NCBI GenBank assembly: GCA_037013685.1
Contig: CM072894.1
Location: 17,602,949-17,666,948, forward strand
Direction of reading: 5' to 3'
Length of the DNA stretch: 64,000 nt
From: Acridotheres tristis
Lineage: Eukaryota; Chordata; Aves; Passeriformes; Sturnidae
Positions 7,976 to 17,600 of this stretch are shown one piece after another. The notes under the pieces are model-generated. The model searched no databases. It had not been told where the DNA came from and saw nothing but the letters and a program-made list of their open reading frames with translations. Numbering within the stretch: the first letter of the stretch is position 1; the number at the start of each line of letters is the position of its first letter. The position numbers and the translations under genes are program-made.

Positions 7976-9345
7976 CTGCAAAGGGGAACGGGGCAGGGCT
8001 CAGCATCCTTCGGTACGGTCCAGCATCCCCCCATCCCTCCAAGGGCACGACGGACCCCCCCCACCCGGCGGCCCCCCAGCTTCTCTCCCTCATTCCCCCC
8101 GCGACTTCTGTGTTATTTTGTGGCGCCAAGCCACCCAGCAGGAGCCTCCTGGGCCCACTCCAGCGGACTCTGCGGGGGCTTCCACAGCACCGGGAGCGCC
8201 CCGTGGCGGGACGAGTGTCGCCCCGTTGCTCGCGGCTGTGACCCGTGTGCGTTACGCGTGTGGTCTCCCACGCCGACGGTGCGGACACGGGAGAGGGGCC
8301 GGCTCAGTCGGAGCTGTACCTGGGTCTGGGTGAGTCCCAGAGATGCTGCGAGTTCGGCTCTTTCGGGGAGAGCCAGGTACTGAGTCTGCTGGAACCTCCT
8401 GTTCAAAGCCTGTAGCTGCAAACTGGAGTAAATAGTCCTGGGTTTGCGGATTTTTTTTCCTTTCCCATTAAAGCGAACTTCCCCTCCTTCTACCACAGTG
8501 CTTTTCTCCGATTCGGCCCCTATAAACAACAAACGATGCAGAATAAATAATAATAATAGCAGCAATAGCAATAATAGCAGTAACAGTAATAGCAGCAGCA
8601 GCAGTAACAATAACAACAGCAACATCAACAATAACAATAACAATAATGAGAAGGAAGAAAAGTGAAGCTCGAGAAACGCTAACAAAGGCTCCGGGCGATT
8701 ATGGCAGCCCAGGCTTCTTCCCAGAGAAAGTTTGCTATTTTTACAGGCTGCAGTTTAGGTTTAATTACCCTTAATTGCATACATTGTTTATAGCGCTACG
8801 CAATAAATAATTACGAAGACTAATACGTGCACATCTGGGTTGGTTTCTTTTCCAGCCAAGCATTGTGTGCTCTGTGTATTGGTCCCCTGCGATCCTCAGC
8901 CTCTCTTGACTAATATTTTGTAATTTAATTTAATTTTTTTCCCCCGATAGATTTTTTTTAAATACAACACCCTCCCTCCCGCCTTGCCTTCCCTCCTCCC
9001 CTCCCCCCCTCCCCAAAGCCGAGTGCACCTACCTGTCTCCTCTAACCGGGTCTGAGTCAGGCTGGAGCTGTTGGGGTAGGACTGCACTGAACTGATGTAG
9101 GGGTTGGTCGAGTGGCTGCTGACCGAGTTCACATAGGGGTAGCCCAGCGGTCGGGAGAAGGACGAAGCTGTGCTGTACGAGCTGTCAGGCTGAGAGTGGC
9201 CCGCTGAGTGTAAACAGTGCATGGAATAGTGTCCGTGGGACATGGGAGAAGGAGACATTTGCTGGCTGGGCGGCCCAAACTCCATAAAAACAGCCTTCCC
9301 TGAGACGGGGCTATTTAGACTCTCTGGCATGGTAGTCATGGTCAT
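7721..9345 (-). CDS. DLX1: DLX1 distal-less homeobox transcription factor
   Basis: DLX1 is a nuclear homeodomain activator/repressor that drives GABAergic interneuron differentiation and migration and jaw patterning, usually together with DLX2. The coding exons join as 9345-9033, 8519-8320 and 7975-7721 (313, 200 and 255 nt), giving 255 residues, the same length as mammalian DLX1. Residues 1-104 form the Ser/Tyr-rich N-terminal region, beginning [10 protein letters not shown]. The homeodomain spans about 128-187, with KPRTIYSS at its start and VKIWFQNKR in helix 3 (Gln at position 50, Asn at 51). The C-terminus ends [13 protein letters not shown], which is DLX1-specific and excludes DLX2, 5 and 6. 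Splice sites are GTAGGT/TATAG and GTACAG/TGCAG. The Met at 9345 gives the family N-terminus exactly. The linker after the homeodomain differs from mammals in scattered Ser/Thr changes. No breaks were found. Confidence 0.97.
7976..8319 (-). other. DLX1: DLX1 intron 2
   Basis: A 344-nt phase-0 intron (GTACAG to TGCAG) splitting the homeodomain just before helix 3. It is GC-rich and no further feature is seen. Confidence 0.9.
8320..8519 (-). CDS. DLX1: DLX1 coding exon 2
   Basis: It encodes residues 105-171: the acidic-to-basic linker ([20 protein letters not shown]) and homeodomain helices 1-2. The exon is 200 nt long. The acceptor is TATAG, reached through a trinucleotide repeat instead of a normal pyrimidine tract. 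The donor is CAG followed by GTACAG. Confidence 0.95.
8520..9032 (-). other. DLX1: DLX1 intron 1
   Basis: A 513-nt phase-1 intron. Near its middle (8700-8900) is an AT-rich complex stretch with TTAATTACC and TTAATTGC cores. Its 3' end is occupied by the trinucleotide repeat at 8543-8648. Confidence 0.9.
8543..8648 (+). repeat. Mixed AAT/CAA/CAG/TAG trinucleotide repeat
   Basis: About 35 three-base units on a common NAN pattern (AAT, AGC, AAC, CAG) run without phase break. On the DLX1 strand they read NTN, for example TTA, TGT and CTG, and end only about 24 bp before the exon 2 acceptor. The open frame through it would be almost pure leucine. Confidence 0.85.
9033..9345 (-). CDS. DLX1: DLX1 coding exon 1
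   Basis: It encodes residues 1-104 plus one base of codon 105. It carries the conserved [11 protein letters not shown] and [11 protein letters not shown] segments of the N-terminal activation region. The donor is ACAG followed by GTAGGT. Confidence 0.95.
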
Positions 9346-9479
9346 TTCTTGTCGCTTGGTCTGTGTGTGTGTTCTCTCTTCAGCTTGCCTTTTTGGGGTC
9401 TGTTGTGTTTCTCAGGACAGGAAAGAACCCAATTTAAGCGAAACAGGGTTTTTCACTTTCCATTCATAAGAAAATGGAG

Positions 9480-9640
9480 TTTGTCTCTTTGAAAAGTCTA
9501 AGCATGATGCTGTAGATCTACACAAACTCGCCTAAAAGCTTTGACTCAGCCAAGTCTATGAATATTCATGAGACGGCGGAGCTGATTGGTCCGCCGTCTT
9601 GCATAATCGCTTTGGATTGGTCCGAGGCGCTCGGGGCTCG
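9480..9640 (-). promoter_or_regulatory. DLX1: DLX1 proximal promoter
   Basis: Upstream of the DLX1 start codon lie two CCAAT boxes on the DLX1 strand (ATTGG on plus at 9585-9589 and 9616-9620). Their spacing of 31 bp is about three helical turns and suits NF-Y. There is also a perfect palindrome ATGAATATTCAT at 9558-9569 and an AP-1/NF-E2 site (TGACTCAGC on plus, 9542-9550). No TATA box is evident. The transcription start is therefore inferred at about 9480-9540, giving a 5'UTR of roughly 140-200 nt. Confidence 0.6.
9571..9599. repeat. Perfect 10-bp inverted repeat around a CCAAT box
   Basis: AGACGGCGGA (9571-9580) and TCCGCCGTCT (9590-9599) are exact inverse complements. The 9-nt spacer between them ends in the first ATTGG box. 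Confidence 0.9.
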
Positions 9641-10090
9641 CCCGGACCCCGGTGAGCGCGGAGAGCCGGGCTGGCAGCGCCGCGCCTGCCCGAGCGCCGG
9701 CGGCGGCCGCACGACCGCTCCGCTGCCGGCCGGCCCCGGCATGGAGCCGCCGGGGAGCCCGCTCCCGTTGCGGGCCGCCCGCTCCCGCCGCCGGCGACCG
9801 ACGGCGCCGATCCGGAGCTCGGCGGAAGGCACCGCAACCCCCTCCGCCCTTCTCCACCCCTCGCCGCGAAGGTGGCACGGAGGGGACAGCAGCCGTGCTC
9901 CGCCGGCCTCGGCGGGCTGCAGGGGCTCTTGCAGCTGCCCGGCCCGCTCCGGCAGACGGCGGCGGGACCCACGGACAAAGCGAGCGGCCCCCGCCCGCCA
10001 GGCCGCGCGCACTCCGCGGGCGCGCAGGGGCTCTCGGCCCCGGCCCGCGGGTCCCAGCGCCGCCCGGCTGCCGCCGTCATTGTTTTAAAG
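9640..10090. promoter_or_regulatory. CpG island upstream of DLX1
   Basis: Very CpG-rich sequence directly upstream of the twin CCAAT boxes, ending at the AT-rich block that follows. It is the expected promoter island for a developmental homeobox gene. Long frames on both strands here are GC artefacts. Confidence 0.6.
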
Positions 10091-10194
10091 CGAAAAAAGC
10101 AATCCAACCAAACCAAATCGCCCTGAAAGGGCCCAAAGGCGCATTTGAGCTTAAAACGAAAACTTCCGCGTGCGTGAGCGGTAAATGAGGTGGG

Positions 10195-10520
10195 ACTTAG
10201 GAGATCCTCCCCAGAAAGCCCACGATGAATCCCAAATTACTTTGCTAGATAATTAGAAAGTGTTGATAATTATTTCTTTCATAATTCTGCGGTGTGACTG
10301 TAACAGGAAAATGATCTTGTGAAAGTTCACACGTGCAGATGTATTAGTTACTGATTCATTTGATTAAATGCTAGTCTCAAGTGCTCTGATCCACAGCTGA
10401 AGGCGGCCCCATTAGCATAACACTGATGTTTAATTTTCATACGCATAATTAGCCATATATTTAACACTAATAGCAACATGCAGCCTTCCAGCATTAAACA
10501 GCCTGGGATTTGATCTGGCC
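10195..10520. promoter_or_regulatory. AT-rich conserved-looking element upstream of DLX1
   Basis: About 0.9 kb upstream of the DLX1 start there is a non-repetitive AT-rich block. It has multiple homeodomain/POU-like motifs: GATAATTAG, GATAATTATT, CATTAGCAT and GCATAATTAG. It resembles a developmental enhancer. Whether it equals a named upstream element cannot be settled without alignment. Confidence 0.45.
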
Positions 10521-13100
10521 TGGGCTGAACTTTCCCGGTTACACCTAGGCTGTCTAGGGTGCGCAGTTATCATGGCACTACATCTATGTAATCAAGCACA
10601 TTTTGGCAAACGGAGAACACCAATAAAAGTGAATATTCAAAACAAATCGCAGCGTTGATGTCGTTAGAGGTATTAGCGCCGGCAGCGGGGCTGGGGCACC
10701 CCCGGCAGAGCCCGCATAGTGTTCAGGCTCCTTCGGGCAGCGACGGCCCTTGAAGCAGCCGGCCCCTGACTGTGCAAAGCTGGCACAACCGACTCTGCTC
10801 CTGGCCTTTTTTTTTAAAATTTTTTTCCCCCCTTTCATTAGTGGCTCTGTCGGTTTTAATTGCCCGTTTCCTAACGACTCTTTTACCTCCTTCCCTTCCC
10901 CCCTCTTTTTTTTTTTTTTTTCTCAGTGGTTTGGGTTTTTTTTTTTGCTTTGCTGGCAATACGCAAAGTTCATTCTCACTAACTCTCCGAGGCTTGGCGG
11001 GGAAGGGGCAGTGGCGGTGCTTCCGCACGCACGCGGTCTCCCCCGGCAGCCAGCTCTGCCCTCCTGGCCATGGAAGTGACCACCCGAGGCGGGTCAGCGA
11101 GCTTCACCGGGTAGGGAACAGGGAGCCCCGGTAGCTCCGGCACCTTCGCCACCTCAAGCCTGACAACTGAGAGAGAAGAGGCCGCTCCGCGTCCGCCGGG
11201 GCTGCCATCTTCTCCGATCGGCTGGACATAGGCAGTCCGGGACGAACCACAGTCCCTCCAGCCTCGCCAAAACCCCGCGGATTGGTCGCTGAGGCTCTAC
11301 TCGCACCCATCCTGCTGAGCAGGGCCCCCGCCCCTCCGTGCATTGCTGGCCCCGCTCAGCGCGGCTTCGGCGGGCGCGGAGGGGCCGCGGCCACAGGACG
11401 TCCTGACCCCGCAGGAGCCACTGCCACGTCGGGACTCTCGTCGTGCTGGCCCGGCATGACGGGTTTGTGCGAGGCGCTGGCTGTCCCCGAAAAGCCGAGA
11501 CATCTCTTTAGGCCCGTCCGTAATTCGGATTATAAAGGTCCGCTATCAATGCCTCCGCCCGGCCGCCAGCGCTCCGCAGCAGCCGGTAAAACTCGCAGTC
11601 CCACCAGAGTTACCGGCGGGACTTGAGAGCGCAGTGATTACCAGGAGCTGCCGGCAATGCCCCCCACGACGGGCTGCGGCAGCTTCCCTGTTCCCGGTTG
11701 CCCCGCTCCCGCCTCATCCCACGCCGCGGTAAGAGCAGGACAGGAGGCAGAGGGCAAATGATGGTGAGAAGCTTGGCACCTGCGGTGCTATCCAGGGGCT
11801 GCCGGCGTGGCCAAAATCCACAGGAGGCGCCTCTGGTGCGCCTCCGGGACGCGCCGGACACCCAGCTGCCCTCAGCGCCCCTCAGAAGGAGCAGTGTGGC
11901 TGGGCGACGGAATATAACAAAATACATGCCCCTCCAGGCAATGCCGACCGTCCTTCGCATTGTTTAATCTCTGCATATTTGTAAACTTGGCTGCATCGTT
12001 TGTTTTGCAGGTTTTATGGCCTTCCAAGCTCCTCTCGGGGAGGATGAAGCTGAGTGGCTGCCCCGCGGTGTTAGCCATATTCTGGGAGGGGGGTCCCTGC
12101 TTTTTGAAAAGCTGCTGTTAGAAACTATTAGAGCTGAGAGCTCACTATACTTGAATGAAAGCAAACAGCAGAGTAAAGCTGTAAGAAAGCAGTTTACTTC
12201 TGTCCAGGACCACTGAAGGAGCCAGTGCTGAGCCACTCTGGTTGCCTGAATGTGCAACTGGCCAGCATGCGACCCCATCTGTCTGCAATGAGGGGCAAGT
12301 TATTTGTACCAAACCGCATCACTGTTGCCGTGGGCCTGGGGAACTTCTGTAAGTCCTTTAATTATCTACAAGGCTACCCCATGCTTCACAGGCCCAGGTC
12401 CTGCTCTGGTAGGCTCCAAATATCAATGCCAGACCTGTATGGCCCCACAGGGCACTGAGCAACTGGCTAAATTGCAAATCAATCCTTGCACACCTGGCAG
12501 GCCCGGGACAGGACTGCAGAGTGCACAAGGCCAAGTGAGACCCACAGCTCATGAGGTCCATCGGTTCCAAACTCTGTGCAAGAGTCAGGCCTCATCTCCC
12601 GGACTGCAAACTCCTCTGCCTCCATAAAATACTTACACTGCAGAGTGCCTCTCCCTTAACTAACATGGGCACCACAGAGCAGTGATTATCCCAAACTGGC
12701 TAATTCTTCAAGCAGGGCAATTATTGATCCCCGGAGAGGCATGCTTTGCATCTCATTTTTAATCACTTTTTGTGCTGTGAAAAAAGGCAAAAAGGGGGGA
12801 TTCCTGCTGGGAATGATGCTGGGAAGAGTCTGCTCCCTCTGCCTGACACTTGGGAAACTTTTTTCCCATCCTAGTAGAAGTTACAGCCTGGGAAACTGTG
12901 TTAATCGCAATGAAGACAAATTGACTCCATACCTCAGCAATAAAGGGAAAATGCTACGTTTCTCTGTCCTCTCGGCTGCTTAAAGACTGTATCATCTGAT
13001 ATCTATTTGTCCCACATAGGATTTGGAAGAGAGGGAAGCCACTTTTTCCTCCTAATCCCGAATAACCCAAACCCTTTGCCACTTGCAGACTGCGCTTGGC
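10521..13100. other. DLX1-METAP1D intergenic region
   Basis: It contains mixed GC-rich DNA (about 10670-11060 and 11080-11900), T-rich tracts near 10805-10945, and unremarkable AT-rich sequence from 11950 to the METAP1D 3' end. A YY1-type AAGATGGC motif (minus strand, 11201-11211) lies in the GC-rich part, but no exon or gene could be supported. The spacing between METAP1D and DLX1, about 3.7 kb, resembles that in mammals. Confidence 0.6.
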
Positions 13101-13126
13101 TGCTCCAAGGGTCACAAAAAAGGACT

Positions 13127-13132
13127 TTTATT
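13127..13132 (-). terminator. METAP1D: METAP1D poly(A) signal (AATAAA)
   Basis: It is the first canonical AATAAA on the minus strand after the METAP1D stop codon, about 190 nt downstream. It would give a short 3'UTR ending near 13105. Confidence 0.55.
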
Positions 13133-13320
13133 AAATACTCACCAGGTAATACACAGAAAGAACTATGTCCAGAGCCAACCCTTCAAATTGCTTTTTGTGT
13201 CCCCTAGAGTGACTTATGCAACACCCATTCCCCTCAGAAATTACAGAAACCTCTTCTCTGTCCCGAGTGAAACTTGAAATCCCAGAAGTACAGCAAGTCT
13301 CTCCACTCCTTGCTCCATCT
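13133..13320 (-). other. METAP1D: METAP1D 3'UTR
   Basis: Untranslated sequence between the TAA stop at 13321-13323 and the candidate poly(A) signal. Later poly(A) sites are possible. Confidence 0.55.
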
Positions 13321-13399
13321 TTAGGTTTCTTCCACCAGTTTAGTGAGGATTTCTGCTCCCTCTGAGGTAATCACAAGGGTATGTTCAAATTGGGCCGAT
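13321..13399 (-). CDS. METAP1D: METAP1D exon 10 (coding part)
   Basis: It encodes residues 313-338 ([19 protein letters not shown]...), with the last metal ligand Glu318, then TAA at 13321-13323. Acceptor ATTTCAG. Confidence 0.95.
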
Positions 13400-14604
13400 C
13401 TGAAATTCATATTTAGCAGTTATGAGGGGGCAAATGCATTCACCATGCCCAGAAACTCATCTGTTAGGGTTTTTTGGGCTGTCAGTGATCAGTTCTATGT
13501 CTTAGGAAATTAATTAAAAAAAAAATAAAAATCAGGCACCTTTTATTATCTACAGAAATTGCAGTCCATTTATCCTCCAGAATCTTAAATTCGGGGGATC
13601 CTTCCATTATTATTGGCTCTGCAGCAAGAAAAACAAAATGTATTCTAAAGTTAGTTGCACTCCTCTGTGGATTGTGGAACAAGCAATAAATGGGGGGTAT
13701 CCCAGCAGGTAGCTCCCTTTCCACATAGGTACCATCTCCCTGGGCTGGCATTTGCTTGACACGCTAAAATGTGAACTAAAAGGGAAGACAAAATAGCAAG
13801 GTAGGAAGTTGCCCATTCCTCTTTTGTAAAAGCATGGAATTTTAATCGAGCTTTAATTAAGACCGTGTGGATAATAACCAAAGCACCAACCACATTTATA
13901 AACAACAGATAGTTTTAAATATTTGAATTTTTTAAACAGGCTTAAAATGTTCATTAAATCAGCAAAACAACAATTTTCTTATTTCCCTCTAATTGCCGTG
14001 CCATTTAGCCACACAGTGAGAAAGAAGGCTTTTCCCCCAGCAGTTCTCCACGACTAGAAGTGAGCACGATCAGTCTGCGGGGCGAGGCTGCGGCTGGTTA
14101 CCGCCGCCGCAGTCCCCAAACTCAACAGCAGCTCTGGCAGGCAGCGAATGACTAAGTGCCACCAGGCTGCTCGGCTTCGGGGACACGATCGCATCCTTCT
14201 CACCCTCCTCAAATCAGCTGTACTGGCAGAGTCTCTGCCTTGCCAAAAATATGAGTCAAATATTAGCAAAATTTATAATTAATATTTCATTCTTGAAACT
14301 TGTAATTTGAAAATTATTTAATCCAAATAGTCCCTAATGCATTTTTTAAATGATATTTTAATCTATTTCCTAAAAGGTCAATCTCACCGACGTCCCCCGT
14401 CTGCACGGTTATTTTTATATCCCAATAAAGAAATGTTACAGATCTGGGCTGTTCCGTGTGTGCTTTTTAACAGAAAACCATAGCAGAGAGTTACTAACCT
14501 ATTGTGAACGCCATTCCCTCTTCCATTAACAAGTCACTGTCATTGGCTAGAAAAGAAAAAAAAATACGCGTTTATGCATCTGGGGTCCCTTATCTTATTT
14601 TATT

Positions 14605-14644
<40 letters not shown>

Positions 14645-17600
14645 GAGAACGCAACCAAGCCCTTTGTTTAAACCCCTTTTTAGCTCGCAGGTACTGTGCA
14701 CCCGAGCCCCATTATGAGCCGGAGCATCCGCCGAAAGCCATCCCATCCCAGCCGCAGCGAGACCACGCCGACGGCGGCTCCGTCCAGGCCGGGAGCTTTA
14801 ATGTTTCAGTAGAGGCTTTTCTTGCCCCGTGACAAACTTTGCCGGCGTGGTTGGGGCGCGGGGGGGATGCGGAGTTGCGGGACACGGCGGCTGCCGCCCG
14901 GAGCGGGCGAGGAGGGCGGTCCGCGGCGCTCAGCTGCCCCGACAACTCCGTTAACGAGAGACTTGTCCTCAAAAATATCCACGCGACCCTCAGCAAACGA
15001 GGCCAGGGATGCCCTCGAGCTTCCCAGAGATTTAATCTCCCCAGCGGCAATCCCCCGCCCCGCCGGACCGGCAGCGTGCGTGGGGAGTGTATGTATGTGT
15101 GTGGGGGAGGGTCTGCTCCCTTTACCGCCCTCCCTCTCCCCCTCTCCCCCTCCCTGGAGCCCTCTCATCGCCCGGGAGGAGCGGAGCGGCGCGGGGGGAG
15201 ACGGCCCGGCGGGCGGGGGCCACTTACCGTGGTGCCACACCTCGGGGTGCCCGTGAAAGTACGACCCGATGCCGTGGCCGACGAAGAAGGGGCAGACCTG
15301 GAAGCCACCTTGCCATGCCACGGAGCTGCGGGGGCAAAGAGGACGTGTCAGGGTGCGCGCCCTGACCACCACCCCCGCTAGACGGCCCCAGCCCCGGCTA
15401 CCGCGTTGCTACCGACACTGGGTCACCACTTCGCCACCGTTCCGAAAGCCAGTCATTGAAGCGAGCATGGCTGAGCCATTGTTAGGCTTCAGAGTTAACA
15501 TGCCTGCCAACAGAGGCTGGCAGCTCCCGTGCCAGCCCTGCTGTCTAGGTAAAACGGCAGTGTGTTGTCTCCCTGCTTGATGGAGGGTAACCTTTTCCAC
15601 AAGCAACTGGGAACTCATTTTAAGATGCCACAGATGAAGTTGCCAAGTCGGGCAGCCAAGATCCCAGCACAGGACCAAACCGCAGCCTCTGTCGAGCTCT
15701 CTGCAAGTGCTGAGTCTGCGCTGGGCTGCACACCCAGGGGCCTGAACTGGGTTTCCTGCAGAAGAGGCTCCTGCTGCCAACAGGGAGAATTAAGAGCCCT
15801 ACTACTTCACTTTCATAATACTTCAAACATTTAATATAAAATCCTATTGAAAGTCCAGCAAATACATTTATGCTAAATAACAATGTATTTCTAATGAACC
15901 TATTCCCACAGAGGCAAAGCCAAATCCTAACAATTATAGTGTTTCTGTTCTGCCCTCGAGATCTGCCCTGTCTTTCACGGCCTGCCTCAGGTAGAAGCAT
16001 CTCTTGAGAACTGCCTGCAGGACTACGGCTGGGCACTGATTTCATGGCAGGAAAGCAAATTCCTATCTCAGTTCCCCAAAACTGGAGGACCTAGAGATAC
16101 ATGGGGCATCCTCTGGCTGCTAGCCCACCCCACATCTGCAGGCTTCACTTTCAAGCACTCAAGCAGCAGTGGACAGAGTGATTTGAGGCAGCTCAACCAG
16201 GAGGCCTGCCCATATCCAAACCAGAAAAATGAAGAGATTCACAAAGATCTGGAGACGGATTAGAAGAGACGAGAAAGTTACCTTTGTACCTGCATATCAT
16301 CCCCATCCTATTTCTAAAATCAAACAGGAGCAAGAGAGGAAGGCACTTAGCCTGAAGAGATTTTGCCTATAACATTAAGAGCTTAATTTCCTTCTTTCAA
16401 TGAAGGTAGGCACTAAAGAACTTCAGGTTTGCATGTATTTACATCGTAGGAAATGCTCTCTCAGTTTCACTACAGGTGGAAAGCTGAAAAAGTTAAGAAA
16501 CTCATCTAAAGGTAAAGCTATTGCAGAAATTAAAGCCTGTTAATCCCCATGGGGTAGCTTTTATTCAGGTGCAAAGTGGCCTCAGCTTGCTGTACAAAGT
16601 AATCCCCTTTGCACATCAGGCTCCACAGACTCTGCAGTGCTGGCTCCAGTGACCATGGGTCATCGTCCCAGAATTTAATGCCACTCAATTGAGGAACATG
16701 CTGCTCCACCACAGTAAAATGGCAGTGAGAGAGTAGAGTTGGTTAATGCTGCAGTGTTCAGACTTTAGAACATGTTTTAACAAGATTCGTGTATTACATT
16801 TTACCTACCCATTGCTCTGATATAAAGATTCATCACATTTCTTCATTAACTATGGAGAAGAATGGAAATTTAAGGTTTAGCTACCCCCAAACTCCAAAGT
16901 ACTGGCAAAGAGGATTACTAAAAAAGCTAGAAGTTGAGGCTTCATTTGTTTGCACTCAAAGTCCAGGCTTTATAAATTATTTATATATACATAAACTTTA
17001 TACATCAATTATTTCTAAAAAAATCATGAAGGATTATGCAATGAGAAGTCCTACTAGAGAGGAAAATACTTTCTCCCCTGCCTTTCTATCATGTCTCCTT
17101 ATCTGGGTCAGAGACTTGGCCTGCTGGCTATGATGCTGCTGAAGGCCAAGCAATAAGTACAGGGAATGGCGATGAGTTAGAAAGCCAGATTCCTCAGAAA
17201 CATACACAAAATCCAAGATCTCCAGTGACCACACCCAGAGCAATGCAGATGATGATTCCCATGTGAGTGAAGTGATTCTCTGAAGAGAGATGGGAGAAGC
17301 CATCCATGCAAAATCTGTTAAGGTTTTCTTTCATCTTCTGCCAGTCTTTTTGCAAATCATAAACAATCACACTAACTGTTCAGCTTTGCTGATGTCCTTA
17401 CATGGCATCCCTGACCACTGACAGCATGGTCATTTTTTGCATTACTACAGAATTTTTTCTTCCAGAAAAATTAATGTTCTGTAGCAAGACAGAAATAGTT
17501 TCTCTCTGTGCAGCTATTCTTCCGAGCACCATGGCTACATACTTTCCAGTGAGCAGGGGAAGCTCCAGCCTCAGCATTTAGCTGCTGCCAAGGAGGGTGG

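Noticed and set aside
8113..8685. 190-codon frame with a long polyleucine stretch
   Set aside because: It is DLX1 exon 2 read into both flanking introns; the polyleucine is the intronic trinucleotide repeat.
11104..11343. 79-codon minus-strand frame containing MAAPADAERPLL
   Set aside because: It resembles a housekeeping N-terminus by chance. It lies in GC-rich DNA and no continuing exon or related protein was recognised.
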